From contig JBBHKE010000927.1 of assembly GCA_037447655.1 (NCBI GenBank), positions 202,400-266,399 of the forward strand: a DNA stretch of 64,000 nt. The letters are read 5' to 3'. This document shows positions 37,289 to 50,080 of this stretch, piece after piece (the stretch's first letter is position 1; each line of letters begins with the position of its first letter). A model generated the notes under the pieces. It saw only the letters and a list, made by a program, of their open reading frames with translations, was not told the origin of the DNA and ran no database searches. The translations under genes were made by a program, and so were the position numbers. Source of the stretch: Zygnema cylindricum. Lineage: Eukaryota > Streptophyta > Zygnematophyceae > Zygnematales > Zygnemataceae.

Positions 37289-37623
37289 TTTTTCTTACTT
37301 ATGGAAGGCACTCTTATATGATGCAGAACCAGTCCTCGCAAGTGTTCCCATGGGAACTTTCTACCGTGTCTAATCCGCAAGTAAAGAGTCTTTTATGTAC
37401 ATAAAAGTGATCCAGTATTTCCATCTGTACTGTTCCATACTACTTTCACGCTTATTCCATAACTCTTCTAATTGCCAGGACATAGCTCAAAACTGGAACA
37501 TATTCTCAAGAAAAACAGACTTACATTTATGACAATATGTTCATTAAGAGACGTTTCGTCCGTCTCCAACAAAAAAATATATGTTCCATACCTATATATA
37601 ACCATGAAAAATGAAGTTTCATG

Positions 37624-40600
37624 TCACCCACATCCATGGACATATGATATGCTCTCTTGTGCCCCAAACCAGCAACCCCACGGATGACCATCTCCTCCAA
37701 ACCACGAATTGTCCTCCTTTGTTTCCTTGACTTGACCGTGAGTCATCCCTAAAAATCAGCAAAAAAAAAAAAAACTGAGCTGCATTGTGAAAGTGCGATG
37801 GTAAACCATATGAGTACATGAAACAATAGAAACAAAACGGAACTGAAAAACCGAAGAGTGAGGAAGCAAACTAAAATGAAAACCGTATTGTTGAACTCAA
37901 TTGAACGCCAAGGATTTCAACCTTCGGTCCATAGATCCATCAATCCCAAATGGATAATCTATTCCTATCCATATCAATTAATCCATTTCAAGCTCGAAAC
38001 ATAAATCCACCACACCCACATTTCACCTTTCGCCGTGGCTATTCTGAACTTACATAGTCACCCAAGTACTGTGGAAACTACACTGCTAATCATTATTAAA
38101 GTTAAAGTTTTTTTCGCCACTTAAAACATTTTTTCTCTGTGCACACTTGTTGGATTGTCAATCCGATGGTTGCTATTGGAAGGCACTCGTGGGATTGTCA
38201 ATCGCAGACCGCCGACAGGAAGGTGACAATCTTGCCTTCCAACCATCGGATTGACAATCCAACAAGTGTGCACGAAGAAAAGATGTTTTTAAGTGGCGAA
38301 AAAAACTAACACTAATAACGATTAGCGGTGTAGTGTAGACATGAATTGCTGTGAAGTGAATCGAAATCCTACTCAATATTAAGTTTTTCCATATCAATTA
38401 CAGTAAGATTATTCAGTAAAATCATTATTGAGGTGATTGCTTTCCAAATTTCAATGAAATATTTGAATGGATGTGTACTTCTAAAAACCGTACAAAACCA
38501 TAAAAAATTCATAAAAAACTCACCAGCCAGACCTCGCCAACAAATGCTGCTTAATGGTGAGTCAAAATCTCCAGTGGTACTCAAAAGTCGACCGGAGGAA
38601 ACACTCCAAATACGTAACTTACAGTCCTCACCTCCTGCCAAAAGAGCAGCTCATCTCACAAGGGTCGGTGCAATACAAGAAAGACTACTAAAGCCTTCAG
38701 CAATCAATACAACAAACGGCTGCAAAAGCCTTTAACAAAAAAAAAAATCTACTGTAATGAAGTTGGATTACGTTGACTCGAGTTCAAATGAGCTTATTTG
38801 AGTTGAATTGCATTGAGTTGAATAGAGTTGAATAAAAAATGAGCATATAATACGCATTCTCACACAGTACAGGCATTGCTGAAGAGAGACTCTAACTCAA
38901 CTCTAACATAAATTATGGTTCGCTTATTATGGAAAAGAGAGACATATTACCTGCAAAAAGGAGAGTCTCTGAGGGGTCCAAAGAAAGTGGCAGAGTGGTA
39001 TGACTGTTCACATGCCCCTCGTAAGACATAACGGCATCCCGTACCATGCGACGGTCCCACCGTTGGAGCTGCAAGCATCATAGAAAAAAACCCTCAACTA
39101 AGACGCTGACCTGTCTGGTAATAAACAAAATAGCCCATTCGTTGCAGAAAAGAGCACGGAAATTTCACAAAAAAAAAAGAGTCATCCAATCATAAGTTGC
39201 AAAAAAATACAGTATAGGGACGGATCTCTTTCAAAAATTTGCACAATAAAGGGACGGGAAATGCCTGGAATTATCGACTCACAGTTCCATCCATAGCACC
39301 GGCCAGAATATAGTTTTCGTCTGAACGAAGAAGTCGCATGCTGTGACAAACCACAAACCTAACATGAGTATTAGGATGAATGCTACCACCTGTGAACCTC
39401 TACTAATAATGAAACGATACTAAAGCCTGCAATATGCTATAATGAATACTATAGCCCGCGAACTATACTGCCCATAGTAAATAGAGTTAAACATTCTCCC
39501 AACATTCAAAGTTATTTTACACAGTTTTGGGACTTTCTATCGTGAACTCAAGATTGAAGAGTAAAACGTTATTTTTCGATTGCTTGCCTCAGAAAAAATG
39601 CCAGCAGTCGATCACAAAGTTAAAATGCCTTGTATTGCCCAAAAAGGTTTAAAGGCGATGGCAAAAAGTATTATTCAGGTACATCATACATGTAAAAAGG
39701 AGCCACATGGGTGCTTGCTGTTTTTGAATTTGTAACTGCTATGGTCTGGATTGAAAATTGCGGTGTTCTTGCCTAAAAAAATGGCACCAAATACTTAGAA
39801 TTATCATTTCCAGTGGAGATGTCCTGTTTACTGTAATGTGCAAAATTTCGAAGTACAGAGATAATAATCAAAACCCATCTACTGTCATGAGATGCATTGG
39901 GATCAATTCGCTTACCTACATACGCTGGAGGACATCTGTATCACAGGACTGTGGCTGCAGTACATAGAACCTGTTCGTTCAGACTGAAATCCGGCCCAGT
40001 AAACCCGTTCACCAAAAACACCGTAAGTCGATAGCCTTTAACAAAAGAATAAAGGATATGAATTACCCCAGAATATGTCTGTCATGACTGTTAAAGAAAC
40101 AACAAAAGATTTGCCTAAAAATCGAAAGCTATAATGAAACAAAGCGGCTTTTACCGCTCTTCGCCTCACACGGGGTCGTTGTAGACGATAGTCTTTGAGC
40201 ACAAAGTGATGTCGCATCCCTCGGGAAGTGAGGCGGGTAGAAGATGAATACGGTCTCGTCGAAGGGGCAGATGGTGGAGGAGGAGGGAGAGGGAGACGAG
40301 TATCTATGGTAGAGATTACGCCGTTTCGAAAGCCGGAAAGAAGTACGTTACCCTGCACCCGGAAACTGTCATGGCACATGCAGCTTACAGAATCTACCAT
40401 AAAAACATGAGAGAACAATAAGAACAACAATAACATCATGCATCACAATTAAACCTTGAAGTGAAACTACCATAGACACAGAGAAAAGTAGGAAAGAAAA
40501 GAAAAAGTAATTTTTCATGGAAACAAGTTAATAGCCCTTTGAGGCTAATAATCCACTAACTCTAAAAACAAAAGCTATTTCAAAGCAAAAGAGAAAAGAA

Positions 40601-43600
40601 GGGGAAAGCTGAGCAATTTCCATCATGGTAACAAAAATCTTCCAGTGGAGTTGGGAAAAGAAAATGCTTCAACAAAAATGGGCAATGGTAAACCATCTGA
40701 GTGCATTTTAACAGAAAAAGGAAAAAGGCAGGGCAGTTTTTTTTGTGAAGTTGGGAAACCCCAGACGGAAGAGAATGTGGATGATACTCTAATTAGATCA
40801 CAGGCAATTTTTGACCGATCATCATATACTGCTAATAACACTCAATAAACAATTGGCCCAAAATGAGCAACGTCGTCCAACCAGGTAGTGCTATTAATAA
40901 TACCGCTTCAACGATCAATAACTCACTAACTCTAATAGTGATGTATGGCAACAGAACAAAGTAGGAGAAAGGTGGACAATTTTTTAATCGAAACAAAAAT
41001 CTCACAGTTGAGTCGAACTGTTGGGAAAGGACAGCACTGCTGCTCCGTAAAAGAGTTCGCATGATACTGCATTCCAGTTCCAGTAAAGAGGCTCCCATCG
41101 AGGTTCCTGTCAATTCCAGGGAACAAACAATGTAAGGAATACTACACGCCACAAGAAATTAAAATGAGTGATATTACTGTCTTCAAGGTTTCATAATAAA
41201 AATCAAGTCTTGAGCTAATGATTTGAGTTTTGCTCTAGTAAGCCTCACTATATTCCATTTCGATGAATACATAAATCGTCCATGAAGTGAACTCGCAAAA
41301 GCAATCAGTGTTATTGTGAACGAACTAAGGTGAATATACAATATTGTACGATCCCTTATTCAAACATTTGTACAATAGAGACATTAGTTAGCGTCTAAAA
41401 GTTGAGAAACAAACTCCAATTTTTATTGAGGATAGTCCACCCTCAAAAAAAGGATAAATCCCTCACCTATGGCTAAGGTCCCTCCACGTGGGTTACATTC
41501 AGAAGTCCATATGGTCCATCCATGCATTGTATGTGTTGCAGTTAACTGCCATGGCATAGAAACATATGGTCCTACTGTCCTTGGTTGGAGAGCCAGGACA
41601 AATACTGTACCCCAACTGCCTTCCTTTCCAAACGTCGTTACACTGACGAAGAAAGAAAGTAAAAAGTCAAGCTTAACAAATGTTACAATACTCATAGAAC
41701 TGGAGATGGAGCAGAAGACAGCAATATAATTTTTTGCTTATTAATTTGTATGACAATTGATGGACCAAAAGTTGGCTGAAAATAGCAAAGGATACATAAC
41801 ATTTTCTGTTGGACGAGCAGTTTCCTGCGATTGATCGCTTCCATTTGGGAGCCGTTGAACTGTCCTTACTGCAGAATCGAGGATGATTCGATCACGCGAC
41901 TTCCACAAAAGAGGAGGCCGAGCATAGGACTCATACTGAGGAGTTTCCTCAGTTGCAATTGAGGGTACAAGGGTTTCTGGTTGCCCAGAATGAGAAGCTT
42001 CCTCCCCTCTCCCCTCTGCACCAGAAAACGATCCATTCACCTCAGTCCTCCATATTCTGCAAGTGTCAGAAAGCAAAATCATAACTTAGCGCACTAAATT
42101 TCACCCACAATAAGCAGCACCCAAAAATTAATTTGGTATGACAAATTTTCTGCAAACGCCAACGATCAATATTTCTGCAACCACCGGTCACCAATTCATC
42201 ATTTTGTGCAGTTAATTGCGCGACCAGATTAAGATTTAAGATTTCGTGCACCAAAAAAATAATTCAGAATCATACGTAGACTTGAAAAACAAGATACATT
42301 GTTTGTACACAAAGAGCAACACACATCGAAAAACAGAATAAAGAGCATATTTTGCCAAACACAGAGAATGATTTGACGGAAATCAGTACTCCAGGCACCG
42401 ATTTCAAAAAACAAAAAAATGGTTAAAATAAGGTTAACACATCCGACAAAGCGGGTAGAACTCTTTGAAGGTTATCCAGGAAAAAACCTAGAAATCCCTA
42501 AAAAGATGTTGGAATATGAATGAATTTCCAAAACCTACCCTAAACTGCCGTCGCTTCCACCAACGAAAAGGACAGCCATATCCACTTCTCCCTCTTCCTT
42601 TGGCATACGCAATCGCAGCCACTCCATGCCTGCATCTGCCCTCCTCACCACATTGCCGTACGTCCATACCTGCATCAAGAGCATAACCGGTTTCACTACA
42701 CTGTTCACCGTAATTAGTGTAGAGAGGCTGCTACACTGCCCATTTCTATTAGAGTTAATCACTCGCATTTAAGTTCGCGTTTTTTTTATCCAAATCGTAA
42801 ATTAGTGTTAATAACATTATTCAAATCATTGACCCATAATGATGTACGTGGCAAAACAAAATTCAGTGCAGTTAATTCTAATAAAGTGTTAATGTCAATG
42901 ATTCGCTAACTCTAATAGTGATGGGCGATGTACTGTTAGACATAGAAAAACAGCATGTCCACTCCATTCTGAGAATGAAAAAATGAGGACTGAGCATAAC
43001 CAGCTTCACTACATTGCTCACCATAATTAGTGTGGATGGGCTGGGATACCTACTGGTAGACATGGAAAAATGGCATGTCCAAACCATTCCATGAACAAAA
43101 AAAAAGTCAGTCTTGCAGTCTACACTCATAATCTCTTCATAAGTGGTGTGGTTCACAAGAGTGAATTAGTGGTCAACGATTAGAAGTTTTCCACTAGATT
43201 CAGGAAGAGATATACTCATGCCATAGCTTCTAACCTTCGGGTGTGTGGCCTGACTCGCGAGAACGTTTCGCTGAAATGCAGTTTTGTCACAGCCGATTTC
43301 CCGGAGTTGCAGAACTTCTCGAATGAAACAAACTCTTTGTTCTGGACACACCTTCAGTTTTGTGGGTTTCACTGGCTCATCAGTCTGATCACATCCCTCC
43401 AAACAAACTTTCCAAGTCAATTGGATGGTAAGCGCCAAATTAAGAATGTAAAAGGAAGTGAGCAGTAAGACATAAAGTTGGGTGTTATACTACAAGAAAC
43501 AAAGTTATTTTACTTTTCAATCATAAACATTGAGATCAACCTTCGAGTTTGGGGCACAAATGGATTCTCTTAAGATTTTTTCTCAAGAAACGACCTATGC

Positions 43601-45740
43601 CACTCAAGATGAAACAGTAACTCTCAAGAACAACACTTCGGTACAGATCAAATCCTGCTTACGTTGCTCCATACAAATATAAAGCCAAGAGATGTGAAAC
43701 AGTATCTACAAGTATGGTCTCATCAAGAGATGTTGATTTATTCTTTAATGAGGCATGGAATACTCTGATACTGCAATATACTGGGCTGACTTCTTAGGGC
43801 TCAGATTGTAAACTCTTATTTTTTAAGATGTTCAAAAAATTCTGGACGAATTTCTGTTGTAAGACTATGAAACTAATCATAAACATGGGTTCAGGCCATA
43901 CATGCTGGACGAAAGGGTTGAACACATAATGTGGTCAACTTGAATTGTTTATGAACCTTTAATCGATGTTTTGGATGAGTAGTTAAAAGCATCAGGCTGG
44001 TATGCGCTACTGTCATGTCACTAAAATGACAAAAAACTGCCGCTCTCTCAAAATTGCAATGGTGTACCATAATTTTGGACACCACCAGTATCATGCAAGT
44101 ATGTCCATATCAAAAAACAAATAAACGCTTTGAGTACCCAAAATTGTAAGACAAAATAAAGTTCATCATAAGGTGCACGCAACAACAAAGATCATGCGTT
44201 CTAGGAACTAAGAAGAAATCCGACATTAAGAGATGTCAAAGACTAGCCTCTAACCTCTGGATTTAAATATCAATCTTGACCATTTTTAAAGAATTTGGAA
44301 AATCCTGGTCAGTCTCCCAGAGGAATTTTTCAAAACAATTTGAAATATTGTGAAACGTTATTGTGAAGAATTGCGTTTACTTGATGGATCAGAATGCGCA
44401 TTTTCAAAAGACTCTTTAAGTAACATGTTCAGAAAACTTGACGAATCAAAGATTTGAAAGAGTGAGAGAGTTCCACTAGTCCATGAAGCTCGGCAAGTAG
44501 TCGCTTCAGATACTTACACAATAATGCTCTATTGTAATATATAATTTTCCAAACATTCGTTCACATTGGTTAACTATGGTCTGCATTAAAAATTGAGGTT
44601 CAAAACTCAGATGATACATACTGTTTCAGTCCAGGATTAAGATCGAACTTGTTAATTTTTCGCCACACACTAAGGTCCACTTAAAAATGACCAATCGAAG
44701 GAACATTGCAGTAGTAAGATAAATGAGTTTGAAACGCGGTAAAAAACCCTTAATTCCAAAAAAGAAAGTCAAGGTATACTGAACTGGCCACCTAGAAATA
44801 GTGCATCGCAATGTTACAGTTGAGGTCACAAAAAACCATACATGCTGCTATCAACACTAATTAATGACAGCAGTGTGCAAGCCTCATTAAAACGTGAGTA
44901 TGGAAATTTTCAAAAGTATTGGTAAAATTCATAAAATCTTACACAGTTACAAACTAAAATGGTTTTCCAAGGAAGCCAAAATGAAGGCAAAAATACGGAA
45001 CAACATAAAAAGTATGTCATAATTGTTTACCATCATGGTTATAAGTCGGACATTTAAATTATTACTACTGCCATTAAAGGCAAACCAGAAAAAAAAAACA
45101 CTATGCAACCTTAATCCACTAGTTCTTGACCATGTAAGCGAGCATCTGGTAGAAAACTGTAATCATTAGAATTTGGACAAAAATGGTGAAAATTACAAAA
45201 CTTGCCAAGTAACTGTACAAAATTCAGAGAGTATGAGATCTTAGCAGAAAACATCTCCATGTTAGTGTCAATAATATCCCTTCACTAATTGACAGATTTA
45301 GATTTGGTTGTTAAATGACACTGCACATGAAATAGTGTGGAATCAGGCAAAATACTGAACCATAATTGCATGGCCGCTTCCTCTCCCCCTCCCTCTCATC
45401 ATCTCAACATCTCCATTCTTCAAAATATGTTTTGTAGACGCCACTTACTCTCTCGGTTGAAGGAAAATGTTGTCGACCGCGACGACTTTGAGGATCAGGA
45501 AAGTAGCGATTCCTTTCGGGATCAAAATAGAGTCCAGGAAGTTCTGCATTATGGTTCAAAAGAAATCAGTTAATAGAAACCGAAAAAAAACTTAAAAGAA
45601 AGGTTTCAAAATCAGTCATGAAAACCAAAAGGGAAGGGTGAAAAATAAGGTAAAAGAAACCTGAAGGAAAATTTCAAGAAAGGGTTCAAAAAAGGGAAAG
45701 AATGGCGGATCTTGAGGCGGCAATTCTTACCAGGAGGCAT
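37624..45740 (-). CDS. DCAF4: DCAF4-like WD40 protein (CUL4-DDB1 substrate receptor)
   Basis: WD40 repeat protein related to DCAF4/WDR21, which docks substrates on the CUL4-DDB1 ubiquitin ligase. Exons in coding order: 45740-45731 (only 10 nt), 45543-45449, 43396-43235, 42669-42539, 42056-41796, 41642-41467, 41106-41006, 40352-40155, 39983-39916, 39340-39283, 39068-38951, 38634-38524 and a last exon ending at the TGA 37,624. Phases agree through exon 12 (about 496 aa). Marks: N-terminal PPELPGLYFDPERNRYFP, typical of the family; LLQLREIG-like segment; FVGGSDGSL; NVLLSGFRNGVISTIDTR; LAGAMDGT followed by the DDB1-box-like WDRR (about 424-427); YEGHVNSHTTLPL; AGGEDCKLRIWS. The C-terminal SWFGGDGHPWGCWFGAQES also matches plant homologues, but its frame does not follow directly from exon 12; a small exon may be missing or the frame broken. 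The family is sure, the 3' end is not. Confidence 0.88.
38079..38332. mobile_element. MITE-like element, well preserved, in DCAF4 intron 12
   Basis: 254 bp with TACACTGCTAATCATTATTA at the left and inverted ACTAATAACGATTAGCGGTG at the right. The arms are long: TTTTTCGCCACTTAAAACAT pairs with GATGTTTTTAAGTGGCGAAA, and GTGCACACTTGTTGGATTGT pairs with CAATCCAACAAGTGTGCACG. It lies between the exon 38,524-38,634 and the last DCAF4 exon, so most of the element could fold back on itself. Confidence 0.85.
42732..42932. mobile_element. MITE-like element (second family), 201 bp, in DCAF4 intron
   Basis: Ends TACACTGCCCATTTCTATTA and CTAATAGTGATGGGCGATGTA are inverted repeats of about 25 bp. The inside carries AATTAGTGTTAATAACATTA. 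Neighbouring copies of its end sequence lie at about 40,920-40,950, 47,380-47,411 and 50,799-50,830. Confidence 0.75.
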
Positions 45741-48085
45741 ATTGAGAAGTCTCCGAAGAAATGAAAAAACGTTTAATCAAACCAGGTTTACTATCTGGAA
45801 ACATTTGCCACATGCATAATTTTCCAAATTAATACTTAACTAGTATAACTACAATATAATACTCACGACTTACTCAATGTTTTCCCTTTAACATTCTACT
45901 ACAATGATAAACTCCTAGTGAGGTTTTGTAGTAAAATACACATGCATACATTGTTAATATTCTTTATCTTAACGGCATGTGTTTAACAATAAATGTATAT
46001 GATCATATGTGAATTCATAAGTGAATATACATGTAGAGCAAGGAAGAGTTTGTAAGAAAGAGCCACGAAACATTTTTAATTTTTGAAATTTGAACAATTT
46101 GACCTGTTCAATCCTTCAATCAACATAAACATTCATAGAACAAAAAACAAGGTATGTTCTACAGTTTAGCGTGAAATACACGGTGTGGTTCAGGACTACA
46201 AGGCAAAGGTATACCGTACAGTCGTACACCTATCCACATTAGTTTAGTATTACGGTCATCGGTCCTTTTAGTTACAGTTTGTATTCTACTCAACAAACAA
46301 ATATGGAGGAAACATATATCGACGGAGGAGAATGTGCTATATTAACGAGAATGTTTTTAGCAGATAAATTTCCATTACACGACAAAAATATGGTACAATT
46401 ATCTCGTACTTTTTTTTCAGAATTACGGAACGTACATGTAAAGAAACAGATCGCATCATATTTCACCACGGCGGCAAGTGTAAAAAGATTTTTTGCCAGT
46501 CGGAACAAGTTCCCACGAAATTTCAGGAGACAAAGTACATTGTCGTACAAAAAACGCCAAACTGTGGGAATCAAAATTCCCTTCACAAGCTCTGCAACTT
46601 AGGTCAAAGCTCGTCACGTGACACCGTTCAGACAAGCTTGCAACAAACATCCATAGCAAATACAGTAAATTTGCTTCTTTAGGTGTTTTCGGTTTACCTG
46701 CCATCTTTTTATATTTTCGTTGCTTTTGCCTTGCTTCTCCTTTTTGTTTTATTCCACCCATCTATAGTTTTTCGATTATAGCATTGCTACATCCTTTTGT
46801 TCCCATGGACTCAGATGTTTTACCATCGCGCCTTTTAATAAAGTCAGCCATTTACGTAAATGCCTAAAACAGTGGTTCTGGAGTTTCTACCAATTGTTGT
46901 GAGCATCTGTAAGGGCTAGAACAAAAGTATGTAAACATTTCACTTTTTGGAGTCGACACACTATAAAGGGTATGTCAAATGTGTTTCTATATCCAAAGTC
47001 GGGCCAGCTTCTGTCTAAGTTCGTCTCCATTTTCGGATAGGATATTCTCATTTGTAGGACATAAACCTAAAAGGATATTTCATAGAGAACCGCCATAGTT
47101 TGGGATGGGAAACACTAACGACAAATATTTGCTCAATTTATTCAAATAACATGCCATGGTTCCCCAAACAAAAGCTGGTACACTCCACAAAGATATATCT
47201 TCTGTGAACCGCGAAACAGTGTGATTGTTGCGAAAACAAAGAAGTCCATAGTTGAGATTTTGTTTTTTTTTCAAAAGTATGTGTCTTCTTCTGGTACGAA
47301 AGTCCTGAAACAAACCTTGAGAAAACTAACTTCAAAAAAACTAACTTCAGTGTAGTTAATTCTACGAAAAGTTCATTAATTCGCTTTCTCTAATAGAGAT
47401 GGGCAGTGTACATCATTCAAAACACACATTAACAAAATTTCCCAAAACTCACAGCGTTCTCGAAACCCATCCCTCTCAAGCTTCCTTACAGGGTAAAAAA
47501 AAAGGAAAGTCGCAATCAAAATCCTTCACCACTCCTTATAACCAGTCAAAAACGAAGGTGAAACTTTAAAAACGGAAGTTAAACGAGACAGAACATAGAT
47601 TGAGGACTTGGTACAGGAAAGGAAAAGAAAGGAAAAGAAAGGAAAAAAAAAAAACACAGGTGTAAGTGAATTGAAAAAAAAAAGATTCAAAACTTGATTT
47701 CACAAAATGAAGGGTGTTAAATTATGACTACTACAAGATCCAGACGACCAAATATACCACCCTTACTGTCTACAACTTTTCTCCTATAATCTTTTCCACC
47801 CTACCCTTTTCCGTCCCTTTTTCCCCCCTTTTTTTCTTTTTCAAAAAGTAAACAAAAACCACGAATCGGACTGAAAAAAAAAATTCTTTTCGTATTACGA
47901 TGCTTTGATGAGAAAAAAAACATTCTCGACCGTCTCTTGAACCAAACTTTCTATTCAAGAATACACATCCACGGTGCCATAGTGAGAAGGGTTAGGCTAC
48001 AAAAACTGGACTCTTTGCATCAGAAAATTTCAAATTTCACAAAACAAGGGACCTCTAAGAATAGTTTTTTTTTTATAAACGATGC
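45741..48085. other. Intergenic region between DCAF4 and the p24 gene
   Basis: No gene is assigned. A 107-codon open frame at 46,279-46,602 begins at a TTG (first ATG 46,303) and has no recognisable domain; the opposite strand is also open there. A partial MITE end lies at 47,380-47,411, and short poly-A and GGAAA runs lie near 47,620-47,680. Confidence 0.4.
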
Positions 48086-50080
48086 CTATAGAAGCTTTTT
48101 CCTTTCAAAGTAGCACTTCAAGTGCCATAGTTGGAGGGCCGCGAGCCCCACACAGACAAAAAGGGACAAAATGCTTAAATAGGCGACCCTGGAATTCGCA
48201 ACCTCATTCAAATCCCGGAATTCTGCCTCCCTGCAAAAAAAAAAGGCAAAAAAAAAGGTGATAAGTGTACAAAAAAAATAAAAAAAGGAGGGGGGTTAAA
48301 AACCTCACGGAGGTCAGGATACATTTGAAAATAACGAAGAGAAGACTCATCGATTCATCAATATTACCAAGATGAAATGATCAAGGAATACTTCAATTAC
48401 TTCTTTATCATAAATATCATTGATTAAAGATTCTTTCTTCAGATTATTTGTAAGTTTCCCTGCTGTGAATTGAAATATTAGTTTTTGGCTTTCCTGAACT
48501 ATTTCTAACGAAAGTGATTCGTTTTAGCTGTGCATTCCTTAAGGCTAAGATTGTCATTTTTCAGTGGTTTCTAGCATTTTTTAGGGTATATAGGGTTTTG
48601 TTGAATGTGCCAAATTAAAACTAAGAAAAAACGACAAAAGAAGATGGAGCAATAATAAAGGGGGTGGAAAAGTCGATCTAAGAGAAGCTGCTAGCAATGT
48701 TCTGAATTGCAGAACACGTGGGTTTTCAATACGGTGGAAGACTTGCATGTGTTTGCCTGTGAGATTTCTACTCCCCAAATAATTGCCTAACTAACCCTAA
48801 AGTGAAATGAAAAGGAAAAGTCGAAATAAAATGATATGGAAAAGTCTCCGAAGCTCACCGAGTCCGGAAGTACATCATCTCCTCCCTGATGGAGGAAACA
48901 GCACCTTCAAGTCTCCGCAACTCCAACCCCATTCCCTGTCCACATGTTGGGCCCCCACTCCTTTCAGCAACTATTATCGACTCTCACGTTTTCACCACTT
49001 CTTACATTTTCATTACCTCTCACGTTTCCATTGATTTTCACATTTCAGCGAAGATTTTGATGGATGCAAAAAAAATCTGGCCAACTATGCTTTTATCTGC
49101 AGAGCAAGTTTTGACCAAACCCCTGGTATAATACTGTCATTGAAATTACTTACATCGAGTTTTTCCTTCTTAGCGATCGATCCCCAATCCTTCGCCGCAA
49201 CTCCGGTCTTCCAGTCCAGATCCACTGTCAAGGTTTGGACTCCAGGTGAAGCATGAGGAATCCAAAAACATGCCATGTATTGACCCGACTCCTTCGTCGT
49301 GAAGCCAAACTGTCCTTTTTCAACGCTGTCTTGCCAGTGCATCTGCTGGCCATATGGAGAAGTGACCTGCATGTCACGTCACAAAAGGCATCTCCGGTTA
49401 TCTTTTGAAAAAAAAATAGAGAATGAATACATACAAAAAACACACAGCAAAACACAAAACACAAACACAACACAAAACAAAACACATAGCAAGTAAATGC
49501 AAGGGCATCGTAAAAGTGAATGTCAACCTGATTGGCTAATCAAGTAATTGCAGTTAATATTTGAGGGCACCAAGAATTGTCACAACCCTAAAAGGTACAC
49601 AACCCTAATATCGACAAAAAAAAGGCACAAAGAACTAAGTGATGAAAACAGATTCGGTCCATCTTTTCCAGCGCAAAATAACCTGTGTCTTGTTTAGACC
49701 AAACAAAATAACCAAGACAACATCACTGGTCAAACTGATGCAGATTAATAATACCAATGCTAAAGCTTCCCTGACGTAAAAATGAATCCGCTACCATTCC
49801 ACAACAGCTTCTAAAATAAAATTGCAAACAACCACGATATCTACAACAATCTCTGAAAAGAAAAGGACTTTACCTTCACTGCGATCTTGTTGTGAGTACC
49901 TTCAACAGGCGCATTAACAACAGAGTAATCTCCAACTACAAGAACACCTTGCTGTATTTCCTCTCCAATACATTTGCTATATGCATTCACTTCAAAACGA
50001 ACAGCTTCACAAGAGAAGGCGGCAAAAGCAAGAAGCAAAGCTGACTGCAAGAAACAAACAGGACTCGAAGATGGTCCCAT
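48086..50080 (-). CDS. p24/TMED-family cargo receptor (EMP24/GP25L, GOLD domain)
   Basis: Type I membrane protein of COPI/COPII vesicles that sorts cargo between ER and Golgi. Four exons: 50080-49874, 49366-49154, 48935-48859 and 48230-48086, all phases matching, 213 aa. Residues 1 to about 27 form a signal peptide (MGPSSSPVCFLQSALLLAFA). The GOLD domain follows: VRFEV at its start, two Cys (CIGEE and YMACFW) likely forming the domain disulfide, and SGQYMACFW. Then come a coiled coil (GLELRRLEGAVSSIREEM), one membrane helix (AYLSILSLFVCVGLAALQLW) and a short tail ending YFERKKLL, with a dilysine KKxx ER-retrieval signal and an aromatic COP-binding residue. The normal length of about 210 aa and the intact motifs suggest a functional gene of the p24 delta type. 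Confidence 0.95.

Noticed and set aside
44626-44829. Extra DCAF4 exon on the minus strand
   Set aside because: Hydrophobic frame with no match to the family. The phases of the exons at 45,449 and 43,396 already join without it.
46279-46602. 107-codon open frame between DCAF4 and p24
   Set aside because: No ATG at its start, no domain, and the opposite strand is equally open. Kept only as a note in the intergenic entry.
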